DNA of 64,000 nucleotides from Bimuria novae-zelandiae CBS 107.79 (taxonomy: Eukaryota; Ascomycota; Dothideomycetes; Pleosporales; Didymosphaeriaceae), in assembly GCA_010015655.1 (NCBI GenBank), contig ML976738.1:1-64000 (forward strand), given 5' to 3'. The position numbers were made by a program, and so were the translations under genes. Below the pieces are notes generated by a model. It was not told the origin of the DNA and ran no database searches. It saw nothing but the letters and a program-made list of their open reading frames with translations. Shown here one piece after another: positions 43,700 through 56,760 of this stretch. Numbering within the stretch: position 1 is the stretch's first letter; each line of letters starts with the position of its first letter.

Positions 43700-44998
43700 C
43701 GTTATTTCCATAGCCTCAATCACCCCTATATCGTTTAATAAGTCTATCCTTTAGTAGACTCCAGACATTTTCGATAGGGTTTAGGTCTGGTGAATAAGGG
43801 GGGTGAGGATAAAGCTTAATTTTATATCTTTTAAACAAAATTAAAAACCTCTTTTATTATATGAATTTTGGCGTTAGCTTATTATAATTGCCACCCTATA
43901 TAGATATTAGCATATACCTTTATATAAGTAAGTACTAATTTAATATATATTAATATATAATAAGTTATTATTTAATAGAATATTAAAAAAAGTAATTAGC
44001 TTACCTCGCTTTATATATCGTTTAGCAGCGAGAGTTAAGACATTTCTTATTTAATCCTTATTATTAAAGTTTAGTATTAATTTTAGCATTTTAATAACAA
44101 CAAATTCAGACCTTTCGCCTATCCAAATGGAACCTTAAACTTGAATAATTATATCTCGGCCTAAAATTAAGTTAGTTTGATAGTGATTCAAAAACTTAAA
44201 TTATAGAGAAATGTTGAATTTCACGTTCTATAATTTAAGAGAAAGAAAAGTTAATATAACGTACTTATAGTTTTAGTAAAACTTAATTCTTTTCCAACTC
44301 GCTTATTTCTCTTTTTCCTATAAATATCCATCATAGAACCGTGTTCTTTCTGGATTGCCTACTCATCAGAAAATATAATATTATTAAAATTTATATTTCC
44401 TTTACGTCCTAACTGTTCTTTAGCAAAACTAAGCCCAGTTTCAGTTTTTTTTACTATTTGAAATAGCTTTTGTAAAGCTTATTTTAATAGTGTAACACTT
44501 CTCTTTTACAACTCTTTGTAAAGTTCTTTTAGAGATGCTAAGACTATTTTCGGCTAAAAGTTTTTTATTTGGCGTTTTAGAGTCTTTAATTAAAGTCCTA
44601 TTAATAACTCTTTTATCTCTTAAAGAAACCTTTGTTATTCTTTCTCTTTTCACTCTTTTAATATTAGAAGAGTTTTTTTACTTATCTTTAAAGCGGTATA
44701 TAGTATTATAAATAGCTTTTTAGGTTTTACTGAGAGTAGAAATAATAGTAGAAATAGGAATATTAGCCCTTAAAAGTAAGTCAACTTCGTATTCGACTTT
44801 TAAAATTTGGGGACCATTTTAAGGAAATATAACGTATAGAGAAAAGTTTAAGAAAAGATTTCTGATAGGTATAACTACTAGCAATCTATTATGTAATATG
44901 AGGGAATTAATGTGGGCCGGAATAATATACTTTTAAATTTTTTTAATTTTTAGATAAGATTCTTATAATAAAAATTAAATTATATAAGCTTAGCTGAG
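43700..44998 (-). mobile_element. Tc1-like transposon relic (minus)
   Basis: Minus-strand transposase pattern: helix-turn-helix segment at 44,653-44,441 (RDKRVINRTLIKDSKTPNKK, SISKRTLQRVVKEK), catalytic Asp area IIFSDEQAIQKEHG near 44,380, ILGRDIIIQV near 44,150, and the C-terminal block PPYSPDLNPIENVWSLLKD near 43,790, typical of Tc1/DDE_3. Copia-2 is inserted at 44998 with CTGAG duplicated; the rest of this element's 5' end should continue from 55,406. Confidence 0.75.
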
Positions 44999-45223
44999 TG
45001 TCAGATTTGATAGTGTTCTGTCACTTTGAGATAATGCAATGATGAGAATTTGATGGATGTGATGATTGATTGATGATGTTCGTGTTCTGTCTGTGTCTGG
45101 AATGCAGATGTGTGCGAGGCTCCAAATAAGTGCCGCTGCAGCGCTAGCCCTATTTAGAATAGTACAAAAGAGAGAGTGCTCCAGCCTTATATCCACAACA
45201 GATAGAGGCCATATAATCGGACA
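44999..45223 (-). repeat. Copia-2 3' LTR
   Basis: 225 bp, little mutated; includes GCCGCTGCAGCGCTAGCC, absent from the Copia-1 LTR. Confidence 0.85.
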
Positions 45224-47174
45224 CACCCCCTTAGCTTGGGCTTATCCTCAAGCTGGACCTTCGCATTATTTATCTATCTATTATTCTAACTTAAAGGCCT
45301 CTATCCTCTGCTGTAGATCCTGCAGGGTAACCTCTTAATTAGTAATCTTGTCTAATATATCTTTAAGTCCTAGCTTATTCAGAAACTTGCTCTATTTGTT
45401 TACTGGCAGGGCCTTTGTGAGTCCATCTATAACTATGTCCTCTGAGCGTTAATAGTCTACCTTGATTTTCCTAAGTGTGACTTCTTGTCTTAGCTAGTGA
45501 TTATAGATATCTACATGGCGGAGCTTGGTCTGCAGCTTTGCGATCTCTTTAGTAACTAGGCAAATAGTTTATTAATTGTCGCAGTTAATTATAATTAGGT
45601 GATTACTTATAGCGATCTGGAGCTCCTAAAGTAATCGTGAAGTGAAGATGGCCTCCTTAGCCACTTGTAAAAGCGCTAGAAGTTCGGCCTCTATTATTAA
45701 TATAGTGACTGTATCTTGCTTGCTTGCTTTCCAGGCAATTAGGCCGCTAAATAGCTTAATAATATATCCTTATAAACTCTTGCGATCGAGTGTATTATCT
45801 GTAAAGGATACGTCGCTTGCCACTTCTAGAGTATCTGCACCCCTAAGCTGAAGACCTAGTGATTTAGTATTAGCAAGATAAAGGAGAACTTAATTAGTAG
45901 CTACTTAATACTCTTTGCTTAGGTTAGATAAGAATTGTAATAATCTAGAGCTTATAAAGGCGATATCTAGTCGAGTTATAACTATAGCATAGAGAATTAA
46001 TCCAACTTTGCGCTAGTATCGATTAATCTCACCCTTGCTAGCTAGTCCTGTTCTTAAGAGTAATTTAATTAAACCTATTGGGGTATTATAGCGAATCTTA
46101 TAGTGATTGATAAGGCGCGATATTTTATTAATGTATAATGCTTATAAAAGCTAGATCTTTCTGTTTAAGCGGTCCCTAATAATTTTAATTCCTAGAAACT
46201 ATTGCAGGTCTTTCCCGCTAGTAAGGGTAAATTTAGTTCTTATTTCTTTAATAGCTACTTTTGCTACAGACTCGTAATTCTTCTAATAGGCGATGATAAA
46301 ATCATCTACATAAAAGAAGATAATAATGCCGTCCTTAATAAGGCAGCATGGCTCGTGGGGCACTGTTTTAAAGCTAATATTACGGAGCGTTGATCTAAAC
46401 TCTCTTTGCTAGAGTAGTAGAGATATGCGTAGTCTATACAGTGCTTTGTGTAGTTTAAGGACTATGCCTGCTCGCGAGTATCCGCGGGGCATTCTTATGT
46501 AGATTTCTCTGTCTAGCTTTGCGTGAACAAACGCGTTCGTAACGTTATGTTAGATAAGCTCTAGGTCGAACCAAGCTACAATCGCTATAAGCATGCGAAA
46601 GGATCGTCCTGTAAGTATTATAGCGTAGGTTTCTTACGAGGTTAGGTGCCGCTATTAATTACCCCGCACTACTAGCCTTACCTTACACTTCTGTAGTCGA
46701 TAGTGTTTGTTAAACTTATAGGTGTATACCTACATGTAGTTAAGGATTTAATAGCCTACTATCTTCACTAGAGCTGCTGCGACCTCGCTCCAAGACTTTA
46801 TTTCCTTATAGCTCTGTAGATGGGAACGTTCTGCTTCCTTCCACATATTATAAAGAGGGTGATCTTCGAGCTTGCTTTAGCATGTAGGTGGCTCTAGAAG
46901 CACGCTTCAATATAGCTTCTTACTTAATATAATTATTCGTTAAAGCTACGCCTTATTAAGAACCTTGCCTTCGTATTTACTATTGCTGCCGGCTTTAGTG
47001 CCTGCTATAAAGGCTACGGCTTATGCGCTTGTTTGCAACTGCCCTATTTATAACTCTTAGGGTAGTCTAGCTTAATCGCCTCCTGCCATTAGTTGTGCAA
47101 GGAGTGTTACTAGTGGCGGTATTAATAGAGGCGTTAGATATTTGTACCTAGCTCTCCTGCCTTAATTATACTTA

Positions 47175-47350
47175 TGTCAGATAAAAAGCATATCAAGTTC
47201 GGAGGATCAGGGGTAGCCCGAAAAAGGCCAGGGATTAACCGAGAACACACAGAACCTGCCGAGGGAACCCCGTAGACAGAAAGAACAACCTAATATATTA
47301 ATTCAACCCCCCGAATCATTAGGATATCTATTAAGACGTGATATCTAACA
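47175..47350 (+). repeat. Copia-3 5' LTR
   Basis: 176 bp. It differs from the 3' LTR at about ten sites, all C/T on this strand, several of them CpA to TpA. Confidence 0.88.
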
Positions 47351-50300
47351 ATTAAGAGTCTTACTGCCTTAACAAGAGCGAAAATGGCAACCTAAAACCT
47401 AAATTAAACTAACGGAACGATTATTCTTCGCGATAACACTAAATACCGTAGCTAGCTTAACTAACTACAAGCCCGCTGCGTCGTATACAATATATAGGCG
47501 TAAGTCGATCTTGATTTAGCGATTACCCCACTCACGGAGCCATTTGAGCCCAAGCTACCTGAGACGGCAGACTATACGCCAGCTGCAACCCTTCCAGACG
47601 GCGTCTTATTATTAAGACTATCCGAACTTTCGTCCGCTGGACTAAAGAGCTACAAAGAGGATTTGGACCTCTATAAACTCTGGATGGAGAAATACAAGAT
47701 GCAGTACACAAAGAGTTACCTCTAAGTTTAAATAAGAGCAAGCGCGACAGCGATACCATAGCTCGTTGAAGCCTCCACGCACAGTGAACAACTAGGATAC
47801 ATGGCTTACCAAATACGATTATGCCGTAACAGAGGCCGAGACACTAAACGTGTCCGATACCACACAATTTAATCCTGTGGCTATAGACTTTATATTAGTA
47901 GTAAATAAGATAGCTCTAGTATGGGCTGCAACCTTCCAATTAAATGGAAAGGACCTACCCGGCATGGACCGAAAGGACATAATAGGACGTTTCCGAGAAT
48001 ATATAATACTAAATTATCTAATAACGCGAAACAGAAGCTAAAAGGTAGCGTTTATAATAGAAGACTTATCTTATCTCGCTAAAAGCAGCTAAGCTGCCCA
48101 GAGCATGCAAGGGGATCCCTAATATATAGAAATAGGAAACTCTCGGGGTACAAAACGGGGTAGACCCCGACATTAACGTATAGCTATAAAGGATAATAAT
48201 CGTGCACCTTTAAGCTCTTTAAACCCTTAACGAGGTAGTGGTAACTCCGCCAAAGCGGACGCTAATCGTGGTAAACCTGCTAAAGTAGGCACTAATAAAA
48301 CCGCCAAGTGCCCAGCCTATAATATAAGACACCCTATTAGGGAATGCTTCTATCTCTACCCGGATAAAGCACTAGAATAGTGGGAGCCAAACCTAAGAAT
48401 AGCTAAATACGTTGCTCTAAAACAAGAGCACGATGCCGATTTTTAAAGTCTACTAAGAGCTTAAAGCAGACCTAGAACCAAGACTCTATCCTTTAAGAAT
48501 TCCTATACCCTAACTCTAGAGATTACTAATTAGTAACTAAATAAAAGATAGATTTTAAAGGTGCAAGCCGCCTATTCTGCGACCTTTACTATAGACTAAT
48601 TTAACTATCCTCTTCGGCGTTCTTTTATCCTTAACTCGGGCTCGACGTGCTACATCACGAACGACCCTAACTAGATTCAGAACTATTAGCCACCTACACA
48701 AGGCGACTTTATATAGGCAGGCGACACTCAAATCTAGGTAAAGGGATACGGAACTGTTATCTTGAACCTAAAACACAAACAGGGAGCTAAAAGACTAGTA
48801 CTACATAACGTAGTAATATGCCTAGACATGCTATATAACCTAGTCTCCTTCCGAGTGCTAAGGCAGAAGGGATTCTAGTAGGATACCTAATCAAAGCCTA
48901 CTGCCCTAAAGCGACTAAATAGAACAACTATTAGAGAGCTCACTAAAATTTATAGATAATAGGTATTAGAACACTAACCCGTGCACTATGCAGCGCACTA
49001 TACGCATTCTTATAATTCTTAAACGTAACAACAACCTTAAAGAGTATTAGCCCTCCTATAGTATAAAAGGCTTAGTTATCCAGGACCCGCCGTAATTAAG
49101 CACCTAGTGTAGCGAGCTAAGGGGGTGCGCGTTAAGGGAATTACAATAGTAGAGTGCAACTTATGTAGAAGAGTAAAGATGCAAAGGCAGATAAGCCACG
49201 CACCTAGGATTAATAAGTAAGGACCTGCAGAAAGGCTTTCTATTAATTTCCACACCTACGAATCACTATTGTTTAATAAAGAGAAGAGCCAGATGCTCGT
49301 TACGGATAGATATTCCAGTCTCTAATAGGACTTCTACTTCACGGATAACCAAACGGCAAGGTTAATTATTAAGATATTAATAATCTTCTTCGGATTTCTT
49401 AAGAACCAATATGACATCACTCTAAAAGTTATTAAAACGGACAATAAGATCACCACAGTCAAACCCAAAGTCAAGTAGTGGCTAAAAAGCCTAGGCATAA
49501 TTATTGAGCCTTTAGCACTAGACACGTAAGCTTAAAACGGCGGCGCTAAACGCTTAGGGGGCGTAAATAAAGAAAAATCTCGCGTAATGCGTCTGGACGT
49601 AAACCTTCTATAAGAACTCTAGCCTAAAATTACAAGAGCTAGAGTGTATCTATACAATTAAACGCCAAACTACACGAATAACTAGAAAACACTATACGAG
49701 ATATTCTTTACACGAGTATTACTAGCTAATAGGATCGTTACGTCTATTAAGAAACTAAACTTAGCCTACCTAAAGGCGTACAGATGCAAAGCATTCGCTA
49801 TAACAGACAATACCTACTATAAAAAATCAAGACTACAACGACTCGACCCTAAAGCATGGATTAGATACCTTATTAGATACCAGTCATTAAACATTTACTA
49901 AATATAAATACTAACGCTAGCTAAGGTCATCAGCACGCAAGACGTCGTATTTAATAAAAATATAATCTTTAACAGGAAGATAAAGGATCTAATAGACAAC
50001 GTTATACATAATACGCTAGCCAAGATAGCTACACATATTAAGATAATTAAGCTACCACCACCAGTGCACTAACCAGAAACCAAATTATTTTACGAAGACG
50101 ATGTCGCAGAAAACGAATTACCCACAGAGGACAAAGTAGACCCACTAGGCTACTATCGAGAAAGGAAGATTAGAGATTACTACCTAACACTACCTTTAAC
50201 TCTACTACCTGCAGCTCTGCTAGCACAGCTAATGATAGAGGAAAATACAAACCTACCCGAGATTACTTTATCTAAGACAGTCCCCTAGGCAGCAGCTTTC

Positions 50301-52070
50301 ATGGCAGGAACAAAAGCAGGAAGGGTCGGAAAACACAACAGAAACACGATCGACAAAGCCTAGATAAAAAGACTACTAGCGAAGGGCGTTAAGATTCACT
50401 AATTACAGTTACCTCCGCCACCCACTTATAAAACGGACCTTAACTAACATCTAATAGGAGAATTATTCCGGGAAGCGCAGCAATCGCATCTAGATAGTTA
50501 CAGAATTACCTAATCCTGGATAGAAGTACCGTACAAGATAGTAAAGGCAATAGGCCAACAAATCCTAGACTACATGTAGGTGTATGTGTATAAGTTTAAT
50601 AAATATTACTAGTTTATCAAGTGCAAAGCGCGACTGGTAGTTAGAGGAGACTAATAACATAATATAACCTCTTAGGACACCTACGCAGCAACATTAGCTG
50701 GAAGATCCTTTCGCTTACTTATAGTAATTACTGCCAAATATGACCTCGAACTTATATAATATAACGTTACTAACGCGTTTATACACGTATTACTAAATCG
50801 AGAAGTCTACATGCGCATGCCGCCTAGATATTAAAAACCTAGTACTATCCTTAAAGTCTAGAAGGCACTCTACGGACTGTAAATCTTATTACTTCTTTAG
50901 CAGAAAAAGTTCATAGCTACGCTTATTAAGTTTAGTTTTTAGACTATGCCCTATAAGCCATGCTGCATAATTAAGAATAGTATTATTATCTTCTTTTACG
51001 TAGACGATATCATTATTGCGCACCACTAAGACAAAGCTAGCCAAGCTTAACAAGTCATAGAACAACTTAGGAAGAAATACTTAATAACAGGCGAAGAAGA
51101 CTTACTATAGTTCCTAAGAATTAAAGTAATTAGAGATTAGTAAAACCGACTTATTTAACTCTCCTAGGCCGCATACTATGACAAAATCAGCTGGCTGGTT
51201 AATGACTAAACAATCCAACATGACACCCTAATAGGCATAGGGGAGCTTAAGCCAAGAGAAGGGCTAGCTTCGCTTATAAAAATTAACAAATACTAACGTA
51301 AGATTGGATCACTCCTATATACAGCTGTTAGTACCCAACTAAATATTATATTTATAACCTTAAGGCTAGCGAGATTCTTATTAAATCTTGGTCCAGAACA
51401 TTATCATGCGGCTGACCGAGCCCTGCTGTACCTTAACGAAATAAAGTAAAAGACACTTTAACTTAGAGGAGGTAAATCCTTATAAGTAGCAAGTGATGCC
51501 TTATTTGCGGATAATACTCTAGACCGTAAGAGCTCGCAAGGCTACGCTATTAAGCTATTTAATAGCCTTATTACATGGCGTGCAAGCAAATAAGACACTA
51601 TTACTACGTTAATTATAGAAGCTAAGCTCCTTGCTCTAGCGCAAGTCGCAAAGGAAGCTATCTTTATATTAAGATTAATAGAGGAACTAAAAGTTAAGCT
51701 ATCTAGCCCTACTATTATAATCTAATATAATAACTAGCAAACTATTTGGCTAATAACGTAGGAGATCTCGAAGCTGCATACGAAGCTTCGACACGTCAAT
51801 ATACATAACCACTAGCTCCGACAGGAAGTAACCAGGGGAAGGATAAAGGTAGAATACACTAAATCTGCAGAGATAATTGCAGATAGCTTAACTAAAGCAC
51901 TCTTAGTAAATTAGTGGTAGAACTTCCTAAAGCAACTGGGACTAGTGGAGGTAAGGGATTAAAAGGTAGCTAATAAAGCACCTTTAGAGGAGATTTAAGA
52001 CTAGCTTAATAACCTCACCCTCGTCTGATAACCTTGGCCATGGCTCGAACGGCTCCAAGCTAAGGGGGTG

Positions 52071-52246
52071 TGTTAGATAAAAAGTATATTAAGTTCGGAG
52101 GATCAGGGGTAGCCCGAAAAAGGCCAGGGATTAACCGAGAACACACAGAACCTGTCGAGGGAACCCCGTAGACAGAAAGAACAACCCAATACATTAATTC
52201 AACCCCCCGAATCATCAGGACATCCATTAAGACGTGATATCTAATA
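52071..52246 (+). repeat. Copia-3 3' LTR
   Basis: 176 bp, TGTTAGATAAAAAG to GATATCTAATA; the CA end has become TA. Confidence 0.88.
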
Positions 52247-55175
52247 ACTTAGGAGCGCTTTTAACCTCTTCCTCTGGCGCTTTACTAATTATCTTATTCT
52301 TAAAGAAGGACTCGGTGGCTTGCTCTTATTAAGGTAAAGAAGGTAGCTCTACTAATTATACCTAGGCCACTATTTCTTCCAATGTGTTATACATAAGGTT
52401 GTCCACCAGGTCTTTAGTTTTGCCTAAGAACACAGTATTCTTGTCGAAAATTACATCACGAGTACTAATTGTCTTTACTAGAGAGGGAATCTATATTCTT
52501 TAGATATTGGTTAATTTATAGCTAACTAAATAACCTATCTATACTTTAGGATCTAGTCGCTAGAGCTTGCTCTTGCCACGTTTAGTGTTATTAGTTATAG
52601 CAAAGGTCTTGCAGCCATAGGCTTTTAAGTAAGCTTAATTAGGCTTCTTTGGTTAGGTGACAATGCCGTTCTAAAAGGCTACTGTTATAAAGAACACTTT
52701 ATATAGAGATCGCTATCGATTGGCGTAGTTTGGCGTTTAATTATATAGGTAGACTGCGGCTCGGGTAATCTTAGGCTATATTTACTAAGGTAGGTTAGAG
52801 TTAAGTCGCATCGCGCGCGCTTTCTCCTTAATTACACCCCCTAAGCGTTTAGCTCCTCTATTTTGTGCTTAAGTATCTAGTGCTAAAGACTCGATCTTAA
52901 TACCTTGCGCTAAGCACCACTTCTTAATATTTACCTTAATAGAGAAGATCTTGTTATTGGATTTAATTACTTTTACTATAATGTTGTATTATACTTTTAT
53001 AAACTATATAAAGGTGCTAAGTAATTTAATAATTAAGCGTGCTGGGCAGTTATCCTTAAAGTAGTAGTCTTATATAAAGCTAGAGAATTAGTTAGTAATT
53101 AGCATTTAGCTCTTCTCTTTTGTTAAGCTATCTGCTTCGTAGTCGTAAAAGTCTATTGCGACTCGCTCGCCAGGGCCTTTAGTTCGCTCCCTGGCTTGCC
53201 GGCGTATTTGCCGTTTCAGTTTTGCTTTGCCGCAGGCGTTACATTTGACCGTAGGAAGGCCTTTAATCCTTACTCCCTTAAATTACTACACGAGGTGTTC
53301 GAGGGCCTAAGGGCCTAAATAGCCTAATCGTTAGTGCCAGGTCCACGCGTTTGCCTTCTACGGTCTTCGTTTAGTGCGTGTGTTAGTCTTATAAGTGGCG
53401 TGCGCAGCATCAGTAGGAATACTACCTACTAGCCTTATTCTATATTCTAGCACCTACTGTTCGTGTAACTCTTAAAGTTCTGCTAGCATAGTATTATCTC
53501 TTCTTTTTAGAGTTGTTAGGTCTGCCCTTATGTCCCACTAAAGGCCTTGCCTCCAGAGTAATCGAAACGATATAAGGTTGCAGAGCAAATTAGGGTAATA
53601 GGCAATATTGTCTAATTATATTGTTTAATTACCGCTTGCACTCTATACGTTAAGATAGATAGTCTTGTATCCTTAGATCCATATTTGTGTATTCCCTGCC
53701 CATATAAAGTCTCCTAACGCCGGTGGCCGGTATAAGACAAAGCGATTAATGTTATTAAAGATATGGCAGGTTGTGCCTAAATCGAGTATAGCTAAGCATT
53801 ATAATAGGTACGTGTTTAATTCGTTGTAGAAGGATACGGCTTAGAAGCTCGCTAGGATTTTAGTAATCTTACGTCTGTCTAGTCACTTATTATTAGCCTT
53901 AGTGATTCGAGTTGGAGTGGGAGTATGTAATAATTTAATTCTAGGTGTTTAAGACTTTAGTCTTTTCACCTTCCTCATCTTATCTTATAGATGTAAATTA
54001 TTTTAGATTCTGTATTGTACCATATCTGCAAAGCCAGGTCGTGGCCTAAACCACTCTAGTGCATGATCTGGATATGCGTAAAAGCAGTCTTTTAGACTAT
54101 ACCTTTATTTACAAGTAGGGCATTTTTTGCCTTTAACTACTATTATATCCTCTATTAAAGACTGCTTAGATATGGTGCTTTAACTAAAGAATCGTTTTTG
54201 TCGAGGTCTCCCCCGTCTACGTTAGTTATTCGTGGAAGATGGCGCGTCTTCGGCAGCGTAAGAGGCGTCCCTGTTAGTGCCCAGGGTGGATACACCACTA
54301 GCAGCGAGAGATAGCTCACTAGCAGCAAAGGCGCCCCTATGCTATTTGCCCTTAATCGGGTGGAGTATTGCCATATATTCTCGGAAGCGTTTTATTATCT
54401 CCTTCCTTATTATATCTGCGTCTCGGCGTCCAGTTTCTTAAAAGGACACACCCTAAGTAGGAGCAGCCTTTATAATCGCAGTTAGGAAGTCCTTTATAGT
54501 ATTATAGATTAATTATACTTTGGCGATATTGTTTGTCTCTGCTTCTATAGCTACCTAATTATACTTAGTCAGCCAGGTATCCTAGTTTAAGGGTTATCTT
54601 ATTAGCTTAAGGGCATATAGGTATCGTGCTCTTGCTCTATCCCGCTCGTCTTCTTTATTAACGCCTACGGTCTGTGTTAGAGACGTAATCTATTACTAAA
54701 TTTACTCTCTAGGCTTGCAGCAGTTACGTTGCAGGTGTAGCGACATAGTAGATTAGATATAAATAACCACTTTCTTAAGACTTAATCTCTCCTCGTGGTA
54801 TTCCTTATCCTTTATCTTATAGTCTTTAAGCTGTATCTTATAGAACTTAATATCCTCCTTATATGCCTTAAGTCCTAAATTTGATAGCTCTAATAGGCGT
54901 GTTAGAGGGTTCTGTTAATCGTCGTCGTTTACGCGGATAATCGGTTAGTAACTCGCTATTTCTGGCGGCAACGGCGGTGTCGGCCTTTTGCGTGGGAGTT
55001 TAGCTCCATCTAGGTTAATAATAGGCTATATATCTATTAGTTCGCATCGCGCTTTTAGCTACAGCAGCTATAGTGTGTAGTTAGTGTAATTAGTTAACAT
55101 AATTATTAAGTCGCGGAGTGTTGACAGCGACATTATCCTTTCTTAAGGTTTAGTTAAGGCAGTAAGACTCTTAAT

Positions 55176-55400
55176 TATTAGATTTAATAGTGTTCTGTCA
55201 CTTTGAGATAATGCAATGATAAGAATTTAATAGATGTAATAATTAATTAATAATGTTCGTGTTCTGTCTGTGTCTGGAATGCAGATGTGTGCGAGGCTCC
55301 AAATAAGTGCCGCTGCAGCGCTAGCCCTATTTAGAATAGTACAAAAGAGAGAGTGCTCTAGCCTCATATCCACAACAGATAGAGGCCATATAATCGGACA
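55176..55400 (-). repeat. Copia-2 5' LTR
   Basis: 225 bp; its first bases TATTAGATTTAATAG are a mutated form of TGTCAGATTTGATAG. Confidence 0.85.
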
Positions 55401-55405
55401 CTGAG

Positions 55406-55690
55406 ATATCTAGACCCATAAAAAATCATAGCAAAATATATATCCTAGTTTTTAAGAAAACAAGCTTTAAACATTGAAATAAAATACTTTTATTCCACAT
55501 GATATTTTCTAAGATACAATTATAACAAAGCGTAAATTCTAAATACGAGAATTATAATCCTAAACTTTCTCTTTGAAATTGGTTTGTGTTCCTGACTAGG
55601 AACCTAATATTGGCTAAGTTATAGGACTTTAAAGACTATAAATTTTAAGAATACTCTTTTTTTCACCCTACTCTAATATAGCTGAAATAG
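55406..55690. other. AT-rich, probable continuation of the split Tc1-like element
   Basis: Should hold the outer end of the Tc1-like element cut by Copia-2; no clear inverted repeat could be matched by eye. Confidence 0.3.
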
Positions 55691-55699
55691 ACTTTCGCA

Positions 55700-56075
55700 A
55701 CCTTAAGTAACTTAGACTATTCTATGTAGAATATCACTATCTCGAACTAGTTACTAAGATAATAGAAGAGTTTAAAGATGTAATAAATTCTATAAGTTAG
55801 TACAAGAAATCTTAAATTTAATATATTTAGCTTATATATAATTATCTTTTTTAATTTTCTAGACAAGATAGTAGTTAATCTAGAAGATAAGGACCTATTA
55901 AATTAAAGGAATTTAGAATAGCCTGTAATAGTATAAGCTATAGCTAAAAAGGGCAAGGCTAAGTTAAGTAAGTACTACTTTAAGATAGACGCGGATCGCT
56001 AGTTTCTATTTAATTATATAATTATTCTTAGCTTAACCTAGAAACTTATGGCATACGAGGTATTATTATTATAAA
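55700..56075 (+). mobile_element. hAT-like transposase relic
   Basis: Two plus frames keep patterns such as LELVTKIIEEFKDVINSISQ and KAKLSKYY.KIDADR.FLFN, followed by an LxPxxKL-like LSLTQKLMAYE. This resembles the region before the dimerisation part of fungal hAT transposases. Only a fragment; no ends found. Confidence 0.35.
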
Positions 56076-56106
56076 CATTTATTATAGTGTTACTCTAACT
56101 ACTTAT

Positions 56107-56760
56107 ATAGGAGTAGTAGTAGTAGTAGTAGTATTGATTAACGTCCAGGAACATAATGTTCTAGCCTCCCATGGGGCATGGGGACGTGCTAAGCTATATT
56201 TACAGAAAGCGTTTCGTGCCTGTCGGCTGGCTACCATCACAGTAGCCTTGTTGTACATAGCCCATCCTCCCTTTAATAGGTCTACCTGCTACTACAGGCA
56301 CCTAGATACCTATAGTAGCCGGCCCTCATCTGTGAGGGTGTTGTTGTCCTGCCCCTCTCTCCCTCGCCCTTGTAGCTCTGCTCCCGTACTGTCTTCCTCC
56401 CCCTACCTCGTACGAAGTAGGACCTCGTACGAGTTAGCAAGCTGCCTTGTACCTTGAGTAAAAACCTCGTAGGGGAAAACCTCAAGCTTGAACAAGTAGT
56501 AGTAGTCGCCTGAGCGGTACTTAGTTTGGGTGAAAGGTTTTGACCAAGTCTTGGCAGAGCGAAAACTCTGCATCTTGGCTTTTAGTCTCTTTATCGCAAC
56601 AGCGCCAGCTTTTTGCGGATAAAGAACGTGATTCTAGTAATCAGCTTGTTCAGGCGAACAATTTCATACTACAGGAACCCCCCACACGGTCGTGTGGGTG
56701 GAATCACGATTTTGGTGTTCCTGTGCTACTTATATAGGACGACATATGGAAAGACTATTA
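56107..56760 (+). repeat. GC-normal dispersed repeat with (TAG)n
   Basis: 56107-56192 matches the start of the window (205-290, inverted). The rest has several hairpins (CCCACACGGTCGTGTGGG near 56,684; GCAGAGCGAAAACTCTGC near 56,554) and pyrimidine-rich DNA. ORFs across it (56134-56457 and others) are not supported. It could be a SINE- or LINE-like end followed by another non-coding element. Confidence 0.45.

Larger units (their letters stand above)
47175..52246 (+). mobile_element. Copia-3: complete Ty1/copia element, nested (plus)
   Basis: 5072 bp, flanked by ACTTA (47170-47174, 52247-52251). LTRs 47175-47350 and 52071-52246, 176 bp. Order on plus: primer-binding site 47351 (ATTAAGAGTCTTACTGCC), gag with SAGLKSYKEDLDLYKLWMEK near 47,640 and a zinc knuckle near 48,310 (CPAYNIRHPIRECF), protease near 48,640 (NSGSTCYITNDPN), gag-pre-integrase and integrase 49,050-49,900, RT 50,450-51,020 (CKARLVVRGD, ALYGL, FFYVDDIIIA), RNase H 51,480-51,900 (SSQGYAIKLFNSLITWRASK). 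Polypurine AAGCTAAGGGGG before the right LTR. Many stops. Confidence 0.9.
44999..55400 (-). mobile_element. Copia-2: Ty1/copia element split by Copia-3
   Basis: Flanked by CTGAG (44994-44998, 55401-55405). LTRs 44999-45223 and 55176-55400, 225 bp each, share both ends with Copia-1 but differ in the middle. Minus coding sense: RNase H about 45,850-45,380, RT about 46,900-45,900, then Copia-3 inserted at 47175-52246, integrase about 53,800-52,300 and gag about 55,000-54,000. Without the insertion it is about 5.33 kb. The primer-binding site beside the right LTR (ATTAAGAGTCTTACTGCC) equals that of the other two elements. Confidence 0.88.

Noticed and set aside
56134..56457. 107-codon plus ORF in the GC-normal island
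   Set aside because: Begins inside a dispersed repeat shared with the window start and has low-complexity Ser/Pro/Arg composition.
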